DNA of 64,000 nucleotides from Chloromonas sp. AAM2 (lineage: Eukaryota; Chlorophyta; Chlorophyceae; Chlamydomonadales; Chlamydomonadaceae), in assembly GCA_004335635.1 (NCBI GenBank), contig QAXH01006281.1, forward strand, positions 39,238-103,237, in the 5' to 3' direction. Every line of letters starts with the position of its first letter. The first letter of the stretch is position 1. Both the position numbers and the translations under genes were made by a program. Shown here piece after piece: positions 36,213 to 47,731 of the stretch. The notes under the pieces were generated by a model. It saw nothing but the letters and a program-made list of their open reading frames with translations, had not been told where the DNA came from and searched no databases.

Positions 36213-36600
36213 CAAACAGCGCTCCTTTCAACTCAGGGCATGTTAGGCACCGGGCATCACCTGCTGTCCACTCTGTACCAGGACCTGGCTACCTCGCAGC
36301 ACACGCTGCAGTTCCTGGTGGAGGTGCGGCAGCACGCCTTTGGCGACCAGCACCCAGAGACGATGCAAGCTATGCACTCTCTGGGCTGCTGTGTGCTCCT
36401 AATGGGCAGCTATGCGGAGGCGGAGCAGGTTTTTGGCCGTGTTCACGGACATGCTAGGCCAAGATCACCCCCGCGCACTTCACCAGCAGGGCGTCAGCCT
36501 GCTTTTTATGGGCAAGCTCGCAATGTCACAGCATGTTTTGATAGCCGCTGTCTTGATGAGCCAGCTTGTGATTGTGCTTCACCGCCCCGAGTCAGCAGGT
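36213..36600 (+). pseudogene. Broken TPR-protein copy, right arm of an inverted pair
   Basis: The plus strand gives GHHLLSTLYQDLATSQHTLQ, FGDQHPETMQAMHSLGCCV and GSYAEAEQVFGRVHG, matching the intact TPR gene but lacking about ten codons (CQIGMGVLNYA region) and frameshifted after VHG. It starts where the left arm ends, in the opposite orientation. Similarity to the intact locus continues to about 36720. Confidence 0.85.
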
Positions 36601-36754
36601 TGTGGCGATATAGCGTCGCTGATTGAACAGGCCACCGACCGTCCGTGACGTCATCGTGTGACAGGCACAAGGCAGTGCAGTGCCAGTTTGCGACCAACAG
36701 GACCCTAACCATAACGGCTGAGTCACTGACGTTGTCTTTTATCAGGTACATATT

Positions 36755-37244
36755 CAAAAAAAGAAGTCTGCCAGTTGTGGGACAATTTTTGTGCTGACAC
36801 TTGCATCGATGCTGTTATGTGTGAGTTCAGTTTTACCTGGTGGTCACATGAGTTGCTGATGCGTGTGTTGGTAGACGTGCAGTGCCAATACTGGCACTGA
36901 GTGGGTGTGCAAAAGTGGCGTTGGATCCGTGTCATACTGCATTGACGTGTGGTGGTCGTGTGTGTGTTGGTAGGCAGTGGTGGTGACTGCCAGTACATGT
37001 TGGGCAGGAAGGGGCAGGATGACGTGACATTCAACACTGATGTGGTGAAGATGTGCAGGCGTGGTGTTGGTCTCAGTGTAAGTGACACTCATGTGTGTTC
37101 AAACAAGATGTGTTGGTAGACGCCGGTGTACTGCCAGTACTGGGACAACAGTTGGACATATGGATATTTGTTTTTGGCCGGCAGGATAAAAAAACTGTTT
37201 CTGCATTCTCCTTCACAGATTCCAGATCTGGCAAACATCTTTTT
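36755..37244. mobile_element. Longer MITE-like element or nested pair
   Basis: The left end is AAAAAAAGAAGTCTGCCAGT then TGTGGGACAATTTTT; the right end is CCAGATCTGGCAAACATC and TTTTTA. They are inverted relative to each other. No ORF with a transposase-like domain lies between. Confidence 0.55.
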
Positions 37245-37406
37245 AGCCCGCGCTCAGTGTCTGACAACCTCAGGTCTGGCACTCCAGCCATCCAGAAAGC
37301 AGAAAAGCTTTAGGCAAAAGGACAAGAAAGCATTGCCTATGCTTACGGTATGCATTCTGTCACTCTCTGCCCACGATGGGCTGCTTCTGTTGGCAGCCAT
37401 TGCGCC

Positions 37407-37445
37407 AAAAAAATGAAGGTTGCCAGTTCTGGGACAACTCCTGTG
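37407..37445 (+). mobile_element. MITE-like element, solo end
   Basis: AAAAAAATGAAGG then TTGCCAGTTCTGGGACAAC; no partner found nearby. Confidence 0.6.
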
Positions 37446-38103
37446 GGGTGTTGCTGAAATGTTGCTGATGTGTGGTGAACCAGTCATGACTAGTTTGCAA
37501 ACTGTTGATGAACCAGTTAAAGGCAAGCTTCAACTCCAGAGCACACACTAACCAACACTGCAAAAAAAAGTGGTGTGCTACATATCACTCTCTCAAACTG
37601 GTGCCAGACGTTCCGAATGAGGTCTGAATAACTCCACCGCGCTGATACACCATGCACATACCGGTCCCGCAAATACATCCACTTTGTTTTTCGCGTGCAG
37701 GCATTCTAGATGGCCACACTACCAAGTGCTGCGCTAACCTTTAGTCCAGCATGTCTATCTACCTTACCGGAATAAGCAGGGTGCTGTATCGCCATCACGA
37801 TCGCGGCTTTTGCTGGCTATGTGCTAAGGCTTGTCTGTCCGACAACAGGCACAAAAAACTCTCAGATTTGTGAACTCAATGGCGTGCCAATTGTGCACCC
37901 ATCCAGCCCTTGTGGGTGAGCAGTCGCGGAACTTGAGAATACCAACACGGCAAGCGCAAGCCAGACAATCACTCTATTGAAGGCCAGGGAAGCACTGTCA
38001 AGCCCAGTTGTTCAGCCGGTCAATCACTTGGTCAAGCTGACAGCAGCTTAATCCGCTGAGTTGAAAGACTGCGATGGCTTCTATTCTATGCAAGTGGTTT
38101 GCT

Positions 38104-41100
38104 CTACCACCAGCCCAACAGCTTCCACACGGGCATGCCAAGGCCAGCCCAGAGCAAGAGACCCACTGCACCGTTGATCGCACCAATCTTGAACACCTGC
38201 ATGATACAGAGTGGTGCAGGCATGAATATGGTGATACACCACCAGGGTATTTGTTAACTGGCGTCAGCGCCAGTTTCTGGCGCCCGCCAGACTCTGAGAG
38301 TTCAGCGCCAGTTGAAAGCCAGTTTGGCCGGGCGTTGCCGCCAGTTGTACGCCAGGACAATGTCCTGGCGCGCCAGTGTTTGTCAATAGTGCCAGTAGAG
38401 TGCCAAAGTGTCGGCTTCTGGGCAGCTGCCTTTGCATGTGCGACCAGTCAAATGTGCGGCCAGCCGCGGAGCCATGTGATTGTAAGCGGAGTTTTCGCGG
38501 CGCCCACCAAGAAGCCGTTGAACTTTATTAAAAGGACTTGTTCTGTACCGTTCAACGCCAGCACTGTAGCCTAGCTGTGCCCATGTTGCACCATGTCTGA
38601 CCCTACGGGTAATGCGCTCGAAATCATTACCATACTGACAGTCCCGAAGCAGCACACCCCGAAGCAGCTAGACCCCAAGCTACTACTACCTCAGGCAGCA
38701 CACTAAAAGCAACTCGACCAAATGCTTTCATGCGCTGCTAGAGTCCGGTGGTACGCCGAGGTCAGGCATGCAAACTCCTGGCGCAGGCATGATGATTGCG
38801 CACAGCCCTTGCACATACAGCAACTACCCATTTGTAGCTGCATTTGAGGCGTTTGTGAATGCTAGGGACCGCCGCAACATGGACAAATAGCGCCCATGTA
38901 AGCTTTTTGCCTGTCGGTTGGAATTCGGTTACGGCGCGTCAGGTTTGCCGGCTTGAGCGCCAGGCCGACGCCAGGCCAGGAGGCTTTTGGCGCCAGGCCA
39001 GCGCCAGTCGCAAAAACCTGGCAAATACCCTGTACACCACGGTCACATTTTCCATCACAGCACTGATACTCCCTCTGACCTCCTTGTAAAAATCATAGAA
39101 CTTTGCCTTTTCCCTGCCACACTGCACGTCGGCCCGCTACTCCGATTCTGCCCAACCTTTTGCCCAACTTTACTGTGCTTTGCATTGGCCCTTGTCCCAC
39201 TCTTGTATCGAGTATCTGGCACTGATACGCACCTCTGGCAAGGACATGAAGCCTGAGCCATAGAAGATGGCTGCCTGGCCTGACGCATAGTGCGTGATAG
39301 ATCCGAACAAGTTGATGCTGTAAGCCAGCGTCATGGCGGCCAGCACAGGGGGCACGCCTGCACGTCAGTCAGGTCAGGCAATGGGACCAAGTGTCAGGCG
39401 AGGGAAGGGTCAGGCAAACGATAATGCACAAGCAAAGCTCACAAGCAAAATTCAGAGACAGGACCACGAGCAGGCAAGGATGTCACGTGCACGAGCAATG
39501 CAGCCTTGCGCCCTGCTGCTTGGTCACTCCACTTTTCCAACCCATTGCAGCCTGTCTGACCTGCTGAAAGCATCATGGCGCAGAAGGCGCTGTAGAGCGC
39601 TCCCACGTGCGCGGTCTGGCTTGCGAACATGTAGTGGAGGTAGAAGAAGGCCAGGTGCAGCAGGCCGAAGAGGGGCATCCACCCCATGTTCAGACTGGTG
39701 AGGAAACCGCCCATGCCGTTTGCAAAGGCCTTGATGACGCCCAGGTTGTTGAGCTGACCGCTCATACCAATCAGCACTGATCAGCAACCAAAGAACGCTC
39801 AACATCAGTCATGTGAGTTACTCAGTTTTTGTTGGTGCATCAAAACATCAGTTGTAATTCGACACAGGAAGGTCTGCAAAGGCTGAGGCACATCTTGTCC
39901 AACCACAGTGCTTAGCCAATAAGCACTGCCACAACCCCAACTAGTGCCAGGCACTGCAACCAAGCTTGACACGCCAAGCTCATGTATGCTCCTTCAACCA
40001 CGTCATGCTGTAACATTGTCTCACAACACGCTGTCATGCAGTGCCATATGCTACTGAACTGAACCGCAATACCCCTCCCACCTGCGAACCACATGAGCGT
40101 GTCCCATGCGGGCGTGTACGTGAGGCAGTCGCGCCATGACAGCACGCCGGTGCACAGCAGCAGGCACAAGCCCAGCATGGCCGCCAGCACAGCGCTGATG
40201 CCGATGGAGGGGCCAACAACCTGAAAAGCAAGGCATGCGGCAGCAGGCTTAGTCAAATGATTTCTGGCCGCCAGTACAGATGGTTCAAATAGTAGCCGAA
40301 TGTGCAAGGCACCCTTCTGGGCTTGCCCGTGAGTTGCAGCAGAAAATGATATCCTGCCCAGTACCATTGGCTTACTGTCCTGCATCATTGTGTCGTGTGT
40401 GTCATCTCTGCTGACTGGCGAGTTTTGACTTTTGAGAACCCAAGACGCTCCCCACTTGTGCGTGCGCCATCCCGCAACACAGTCACTTGCCATCGCTCGC
40501 TATCATTGTGATGGTTCGTGTAACCTCGCTGACCGCTGCCGCTCCTCCCCATGCAGCTGTCCTTTTGTGCAAAGCTGCAACTCCTTGCAACCTTGCATGT
40601 GCATGCAAGTGTGGAAGATTCGGACACTCCCAATGCCTACTTACCCATAGCGCCACCGCCAGGCCCATGGTGAGCAGCATGAGCTTCTCTTCCCCGCTCA
40701 TGGGCCCCATGGTCTCCAGCCGTTTCTTTGCATCCCTGGGCGCCTCAGGGGTGTCAGTGACCTCGGGGGGGCACAGCTTGTAGATCAGTATGGGCGTGAT
40801 GATCATGCCTGCAGCCATCGCATGGGAAGAGTGTATGACAGTGGTAGAGATTCAGCAAGACGTGTGGAGGAACAAGCAGTGAGCTTAAGTGGTCACCATC
40901 TGTTGTTGCGGTGCCTGAGCAGCTGACCCTATTGCCTGGACCAACACAACTTTACTGTACATTGCACGAGGTGATGTGTCGTTGCAGCCAAGCCTGGTTC
41001 TAATGCCTGGCCCAGTGCACATTCCTGACTGACTGTACGCTGCACAAGAGTGCCATGCACGTACACTTGATGCTGCCCTGACTGTCACTGCTGGTGGCTG

Positions 41101-44100
41101 CACAGCCTGCTTACTTGTGTCTTGGAACCCAGCTGCATGTCTGTGCTTGGCATGGTTAGTAGGCGCAGTTGATACCTTTCCCTGGTATTGTCTGGCATAC
41201 TTAATCAGCCACCACGCAGCACGACCATACGTCCTGCAGTGTGCCCCACGCACCAATGATGGAGGGCAGCGCTGCACCCGCCATCCACTGGAAGAACTGG
41301 TTGGGCACCACTGCACCCAGCTCCTCGGCCAGGTTGAGGCACAGCAAGTTCTGGGCGCTGGCCGTCAGGAAGAGCGAGGAAGTGTGGATGCCGGTCTGGA
41401 ACTGAGCCTGGGTCAGAAACGCACCCATCTTTGCCCTGCATACACCAGCCAGGGCTTCGAGTTCAGGATACGGAACAAACGATCAGGTCTTGGGCTGCAT
41501 GCCCCATGCAGCTGCCTCAGAAACCTTTGGAACGCAATCATGCATTGTCAAAGCATAACCCTTCTACGTGCTCAACTCAGCTCCAGTACATTGCATTCCA
41601 TACACCCACACTTGGCAAGGAACAGCTCCTGATGTAAACAACTCAGTGCATGGTGTAAACAACTCCTATTGTAGGATTAAACGCATAGGGATGGATTCTG
41701 CATGGCATCCCGCTTGACAATGTGAACTCAGGTCGCTGATCCGATTCATCAGCATCATTCATCAGGCACTTCACTCAAACCATCCCGCTGACCTGGATGG
41801 GTCATTGGGCAGTGATCCCGATGCCTGTGACAGAGACTTGATGATGGGCATGAAGATGCCTCCGGCGCGCGCCGAGGTGGAGGGCATGGCGGGGGCCAGG
41901 AGGCACTCGGCCACGTTCAGGCCCAGCGCCAGGCCCAGGGTGGACTTGCCCATGGCAGCCACGAACATGTTGGCAATGCGCTCGCCCAGGCCTGTCTTCT
42001 CAAAGCCCTGCGATGTGAGGCCATGACAAGGTGTCATGGCTTGTTGTCGCTGTCATGGCCCTCCTTGCCACCTGGGCCCCCTTGCCACCTGTCCCCAGGC
42101 ATAAACCACGTGCCTGGTAACTGATAGTTGACACTGAACGTGTGCGGTATAACATGTGCATGGTAACTGGATGATTGACACTGAACGCCAGGTGCTTACC
42201 TTGGCAAAGAAGAATGAGACAACGATGAGCCAGATGACCTCATTTGTCATGGCGCTGAATGCCTGCACAAACACGCATGGAAGGGTCTGGTCTGCAGCTG
42301 TAGGACTGAACTGGCATGAACTGCAGAGCCCCAAGCATCCTTCCCCAGACTGGGTGTCAAGTCACAGCAACGGAGGTCAGGAATCCTAGTGGTACAGCGC
42401 TACATTCGTTCCTGCTGTGTCCAGAAGCCTGCGTCGCTGTGCGGGTGAGCTGCACTGGGGTTGGGCTGCATGCTCTACCTGAGCGAATGTGAGTGTCTTT
42501 GTAGCCAGTGTGACCGTGACTGCGATGAATGCCCATGCGCCCACGGGCAGCGGGTCCAGCACCAGGCCAAGGATGGTGGTCACGAAGATGGACAGGAGGG
42601 TCCAGCCCTGAGCATGCACATGTGGCCAGGCGCGTCAGCGAGATGTGGAAGGGTTTTGAACCGTCACAGTTGATTGTTGTTTGGATTCAGCTTGATGTGG
42701 TTATCCCTGACTCTCGTACAAAACAATACGCCTGCAGAAAGTACTGCATGGTATGTATGCATAGGGACATGCGCTTGCATCTCACGTTGTGCCACAATAG
42801 GTTGCCCACTTGACTGCCAATAACTTGACGTGTGCAAACAATGACAACAGTGTGGTTCTACAGTTGCTCTAACGGTGCTTTGCACACGTCATCATCATAT
42901 TGGCAGGCCTCGATGTATCCCAACGCTCCATAGGGTACCAACATTGACGCTGTGCTGGCTCGCACAGCTTTTGTGCATGCGTACTGACATTGCTGTACTG
43001 GTTCTGCCTGCCATATGCTGCCATCTGCCACACGCTGGTGTGTGGGGCCTTGAATGAACACTTGCGCAAGCTTTGGCTGCACTGAACACGTTTCCAGCTG
43101 CTGTGCATGATGTCGTAGAAACCTGCGGACAGGCGGTCTGCGCACTGGCATGCTCGGCCAGGTGCCTGGTGGCATGCCTAGTGGCATACGCTGCTTGCCG
43201 ACCTGGATGTAACAAGGCCTTCGCATGTTCCAAAGCTGTTGCATGGTCTCCAGTGCACGCTACTTGCCCTACACACCTGCATGGTGACTCCTTCAGGCAA
43301 AGGAATCAAGAAGCGGATGGCCAGGCCCACTGCAATGGCCTGCAACGCCGGTATGATCTTGACACCCTGCAGCGACAGACAGTTGATCAACAAGACAGCC
43401 AGGCTTGCAACTCTCAGGCCTGGATTGTTCTAGAGTTTCCCCAGTCAAGTGTGTGATCATGTGTGCCAAGATATCTGCATGCATGCCAAGCAGGTAGCAT
43501 GTGAGTTCCGCAATTAATTAATCAAGGCAGTCTTGCTTGCACATCTCAGGCCTGGTCAGATTTTCATTTCAAGATGCTAGTGCGTGGTCACGTGCATGCG
43601 TGCCAAGCGGGATATGTGCATGCATGTATTACATGCCAGGTGGGTAGCAATGTGAATCGCACAGGACTAGAAGATGAGCGGCTTCCATGCACAGGACACA
43701 CGCCAAGGTTCCCATGCCCACCACGATGGATGGTGCTGCTGGTGCTGTTGAGACAGGCGCCGATTCGGCCTCCGAGCCATTGCCATTGGTGCTGTCCGGC
43801 TGGGGCTGGCCTCCTGATACCTGCACCAGAGCCGTCACTACATGGTTGGATCCTCATCCTAAAACACAAACGTCTGACGGAGATGGATCGATTGTGATCC
43901 GGCGGCATGGATCCGAGGTAAGGATCCGGCTCGTCGTCTTATTATTGCAGTTCCTGACCTTGATGTCAGGAGTGGATGCGTGAATCCTGGGCGATTGCCG
44001 TTGCGATGGCTTGGCGGGCAACCTCAAGCACCTGCGAAAGCATGCACGTCGCTGTGAGTACTACTCAAGAAGCCATCGCGCTTGGTCGAGCCTGCAACGG

Positions 44101-44200
44101 GCTCATACCTCAAGCCTAGCCTCACAGACAGTGGCGCGGCAGCCCGAGCCACTGGACCCGGCACCCGCTGCGCAGATGGGAGGGACGCCAGCCTCATCAT
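38104..44200 (-). CDS. Plastid 2-oxoglutarate/malate translocator (DASS/SLC13 family, DiT1-type)
   Basis: Minus-strand exons: 44200-44109, 44031-43959, 43820-43722, 43366-43277, 42607-42479, 42262-42200, 42007-41793, 41435-41254, 40808-40645, 40220-40082, 39776-39561, 39357-39233, 38196-38104 (TAG); 559 residues, all phases agree. The N-terminus (MMRLASLPSAQRVPGPVARA... to RIHAST) is Arg/Ala/Ser-rich, acid-free, a typical chloroplast transit peptide. The rest matches DiT1: IIPALQAIAVGLAIRFLIP, DPLPVGAWAFIAVTVTLATK, MTNEVIWLIVVSFFFAK, GLGERIANMFVAAMGKSTLG, AMPSTSARAGGIFMPIIKSL, SSLFLTASAQNLLCLNLAEE, YKLCPPEVTDTPEAP, GMSGQLNNLGVIKAF and SITHYASGQAAIFYGSGF. The family exchanges stromal malate for cytosolic 2-oxoglutarate across the inner envelope, supplying carbon skeletons for ammonia assimilation. 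The long last intron (38197-39232) holds clusters of CGCCAG palindromes. Confidence 0.93.
38257..39010. repeat. Clusters of CGCCAG/CTGGCG short palindromic repeats in the last translocator intron
   Basis: Bases 38257-38385 contain at least nine CGCCAG or CTGGCG hexamers, several forming palindromes such as GCCAGGACAATGTCCTGGC. A second cluster lies at 38957-39007 (GCGCCAGGCC, ACGCCAGGCC, TTGGCGCCAGG). Confidence 0.8.
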
Positions 44201-44523
44201 TCTGGGTGTATTGACTGGCCAGGGCTTTTGACCAGAGAAGCTCCCACACTTGATTTGTTAAGGCTTGAATCCTATCTCTGCGTAACTCTAGCACCTACAA
44301 GGTAGCAGGGACTCGGATTTGGCCGGTCAAAGGTGGTTACTTGGGCGGTTTTGCACTTTTCCAAGGCTGGACTGACTGGAGTTAGGGTCAGCTGACTGAG
44401 CTGGGATACCGAGCTCATGTGGCAGCAGTACAGCAGTACACAATGCTAGCACAGCTGCTGCTTCAACTTGCCTCACACAGCCGGAATAAAACTAGCCTTG
44501 AATTAAAACCTTGAATTAGCATG

Positions 44524-44528
44524 TTACA
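44524..44528 (-). terminator. Possible TGTAA polyadenylation signal of the methyltransferase gene
   Basis: TGTAA on the minus strand, about 270 bases past the stop codon at 44794 and upstream of the translocator start. TGTAA is the usual chlorophyte poly(A) signal; the five-base match alone is weak. Confidence 0.3.
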
Positions 44529-44793
44529 CTGTCTCTACACACTCTTTTAACCATGTTTGCAATCACAGCTTTGACGCGCAGCTCAGACTTTGCTGCTGTT
44601 GATTGTTACTCGGCCGTGTTGAGCGAATAACACAGTCGCTTTGGACTCACTGGTCACATCGGATTCACAAATCCTCAGTTCCATCCAGGTTCAGATTCCA
44701 ACGACTCGTGAGCAAGGCATGCAGGCTCAGTCACAAGACGTTCATTTCGACAAGCCTGTGAGGCCAATTCAAGCGGTACTTGCCCAGGCAGGC

Positions 44794-46973
44794 CTACTTT
44801 TCTAGCAGGTACACCCATGCTGCCCCTGGCAAGTAGGGCAGGGCTGGTCCTGCATCCCAGTCTACTAGCTCCTCCTGATAGTCCTGCCCCTCTGACAGCT
44901 GGTCCCAGGGAGTGGCCTGGACCTGTTTGACCTGCAGAGTGCAAGCAAAGCCAAGCACCCGGAAGAATCAGCATCTGCTAAGTTCTGCACTGCAACCTGC
45001 GTATCCATGGATGGGCCTGCCTCAGCACTGTTTGAATGCACAGCAGAGTGCAGTAGCCCAACTACCTGAGTCATCTCAGGGCTCAAATGACAGTTTTCGA
45101 CAACCAGCAGCGCCAGAAATCAAGCAAATCGTTGCATGATAAACGATTCAGCAAATGGCATCAAGCAGAGGCAGCGAGCACAACGCTATTACAGGTGATG
45201 GCATGTACCCGGCCAGCGCAAACCCAAGCAGTTCTCTCTGCCGTGGCATCGACAGCCTCGCACCAATGCACGGTCAGAACCCTTCTGGACACCCAGTTGT
45301 GCTACTCTAACCAAGCAGCCTTACCTTCATTTCATGCCAGTATACCGACTGCAGCAGGTCCAGCCTCTCAGCAGGGCAGGAGTGGGACACCAAGATCAGT
45401 GTGCCTGGCGTCTGCATTGGAATGGAACACAGACACATGTTGCAGGACCTGGTCACGAAGTGCAGTTATAGCCGAGCAGACAATTCTATTCATCCTCATA
45501 CCTGTCACACACCGTGTGTTGCAACATAAATGAATGTGCGCTGCCGGTTAAGTTGCTGTTATTTGTTTACCTTGAGAGCATTGTACATGTTGCTGACAGC
45601 TGCATGTGCGCGAGCGTGGCCATCCCGCCCCGCTAGGATGCAGTCCAGAGTGCCCTGGAAATACAAACACAGAAAACAACACGAGATAAGAAAGCGGTGC
45701 ATCAAAACCAACACAAGGTGCCGCCTGAGGCACCTTCGTCAAGCATGCCCATAGAATGACCCAGATCAGTACAACAGGCACATCGTCAGCCAAGCCGCTG
45801 CTGGGCTGTGGAAACGTTGCAAGTGCAGTTCCGGCCTGTGTCCTGCTTGTTACACGTCATGCTGCAGCAATGTGAGTACTCATACCTTATCCACCACACA
45901 ATCGAACGCTGGCGGAGCGGTGCCCGGGCCGGGGATGGCCAGGGCTGGCTGGCCCAGGTCAGCATGGACGCAGCGCAAGCCACACCGCGCACCGCCTGCG
46001 TTGCGCCCAGAGACGGCTGCGATCGCCACCTGGCTTGCGTCTATAAGCACTACTTCACGTACCCCACTGCAAATGACAGGGTTCAGCACCTTTGTGACAT
46101 CAGCAGGAGTCTGCACCTGTGCATCATTTCACAATATAGTTCCCTGTGCAAGCTGTCCGGCCAGAGATATTGCTTCGAGTGGTGGTAAACCCGCTTGACA
46201 CAGGCAAAAAAAAGGATGTTTGCCATTTCTGGGACAAGTCTTGGGACTGATTGGGGTTGGTGTTGATGTGTGCAGACAGCGGTTTCACTTGCCACTCCTT
46301 TGTAGTCACTTCCCATCCACCGGTTACAGTGGTACACACAGGTATTTCCCCAGAACTGGCAAACAACTTGTTGTTGAATTGACCATGCAAGCGTCAATCC
46401 GAGGGATCTTTGTGCAGCGATGGCGCTTGTGCTCCAAGACATCGGCAAAGAGTTCGTTACAACTCACAATTAAATCTACTGACATTGGCCTACCAGCAGC
46501 AGGTGATTGATGGTACCTGTCATACAAGTCTTCTGGAAAGCTGCTTGTGCCTGAGCCCACAACTAGTGCACTGCAGCGCCGGCGCTCCGACAAGGGTGCG
46601 ATGAGTGGTTGAAGCGTGGCGTAAGAGCAAAGCCTGCACAGCACAAACAGACCTTGCACATTTTTGTGCATGCACAGAAACTTAAACGGATGGACCAACA
46701 GGTAGCCTCAACTGCAGTGGTGTTGCATTTCCAGCCCGGGATGTATGGCGCTCTGCTCGTTACATGGGCTGTTCCTTGTGCAATTATACATGAGGTTCTC
46801 CAGGAGACACATTGTGCACCCTGAGTGTTCCTGGGTATGCGTTGCCTGTATGTCTGCACATTGCCATTACAACACATCAATCAGTGAACCTCTTACCAGT
46901 CCACCGGTGGTTGCCCGGAGCCTGTCTCAGCCTCATTTCGTTCATCCCAGAACGTGGTCGCATCGTAAGGCAT
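44794..46973 (-). CDS. SAM-dependent methyltransferase, METTL13/EEF1AKMT4-like
   Basis: Minus-strand exons: 46973-46897, 46633-46517, 46066-45886, 45654-45571, 45411-45325, 44931-44794 (TAG); 227 residues, phases consistent. The protein starts MPYDATTFWDERNEAETGSG, with the family's Y/F-W-D-E-R entry motif, then VDWLCSYATLQPLIAPL. SAM-binding motif I is ALVVGSGTSSFPEDLYD (about residues 48-64), motif II VREVVLIDAS. The hallmark motif FDCVVDK|GTLDCIL is assembled across intron 3, followed by TPGTLILVSHSCPAERLDL and a C-terminal strand ending VYLLEK. Relatives methylate lysines of elongation factor 1A or other proteins; the substrate here is unknown. Motif I has Ser for the usual Cys (GSGTS versus GCGNS). 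Intron 2 holds a paired MITE-like element. The length is typical of the small, single-domain members. Confidence 0.9.
46205..46370. mobile_element. MITE-like element in the methyltransferase gene
   Basis: The left end is AAAAAAAAGGATGTTTGCCA then TTTCTGGGACAAG; the right end is CCCCAGAACTGGCAAACAAC. They are inverted. The region before the right end (CACCGGTTACAGTGGTACACACAGG, here split as CACCGGTTACAGTGG and TACACACAGG) matches the internal part of the 60209-60452 element. Confidence 0.75.
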
Positions 46974-47731
46974 GTGGCCACTTGCTCTTCTCAGCTCCGT
47001 ATCCTTCTGCTTGTTCACAGCTGAGCTGGGCGTACTAGGCAGCACAAGCTAAGTGGTGCTACCTCATCTTTGAGCACGCATGTCAGTTATGAGTTTCCAG
47101 GGTTTTCCTGGGCATACTATAGCAGATACTAAGCTCTGGCGGTTTTGTCTCTAAGGAGCAGAGTGCCGGTGGGTGTGCGAGGTTGCAACCGACAACTGAC
47201 AACTGCCCCACCCTGAGGCATGGCCGCGAGCGCGATAACAGCGCACTCAAATCAAATCCGTGGTGCCAACCTGTGGTAGTGTGGGCCCAGGTGCGCCCCA
47301 GAAGCAAGGCAAAAATCGGCGACTCAACACGTTTTGACAGACGAGTGGGAGCGGACACTCCCGAAGTCGGCAGACTGTGAGCCCACATACAATAGGTGGG
47401 CCATCGCGCCTGTGGTTTCACATGCACAGCATGGCCCTAGTCTCGCTCAGCTCAGTTGCGGCCGGTGGCAATTGTAGACATTAATACTGATTAACAACAA
47501 GCAGCGCGATTAGTTTAGCAGTGCGCTCACATACGCCTGAATCCTGATGACCTGGAAGGCGACTGAGGCTGTTGCCAGCATGGCATTGAAAACCCCTCAC
47601 GTTGTGCCATCACGCCTGCAGGGAATCCAGAGCATACATTCTCGTGCACTGCGCCTGAAAGCGGCAAATACAACTTTCAAGCGTGCTCAGTCAGCTAGTC
47701 TCGGAAATCTGCACCCAGGCACACCTCTCCA
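46974..47731. promoter_or_regulatory. Divergent intergenic region
   Basis: 758 bases separate the divergent methyltransferase and succinate/fumarate carrier genes and must hold both 5' regions. No particular element is recognised. Confidence 0.3.

Larger units (their letters stand above)
36601..38103. other. Intergenic region with MITE-like ends
   Basis: Contains no recognisable gene. It holds an inverted pair of MITE-like ends 490 bases apart (36755-37244), another solo end (37407-37445) and the 3' flank of the translocator gene. Between the paired ends, GTTGGTAGACG and TGCCAGTACTGGGACAAC recur, so the interval is probably a longer or nested family member. Confidence 0.55.

Noticed and set aside
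36412..36648. Short plus-strand TPR frame as a functional gene
   Set aside because: It lacks a start, is frameshifted relative to the intact gene and covers only part of the repeats; treated as pseudogene.
43588..43908. Separate 106-codon minus-strand gene
   Set aside because: It is a shadow of the translocator exon 43820-43722 and the adjoining intron; the exon frame joins neighbours in phase.
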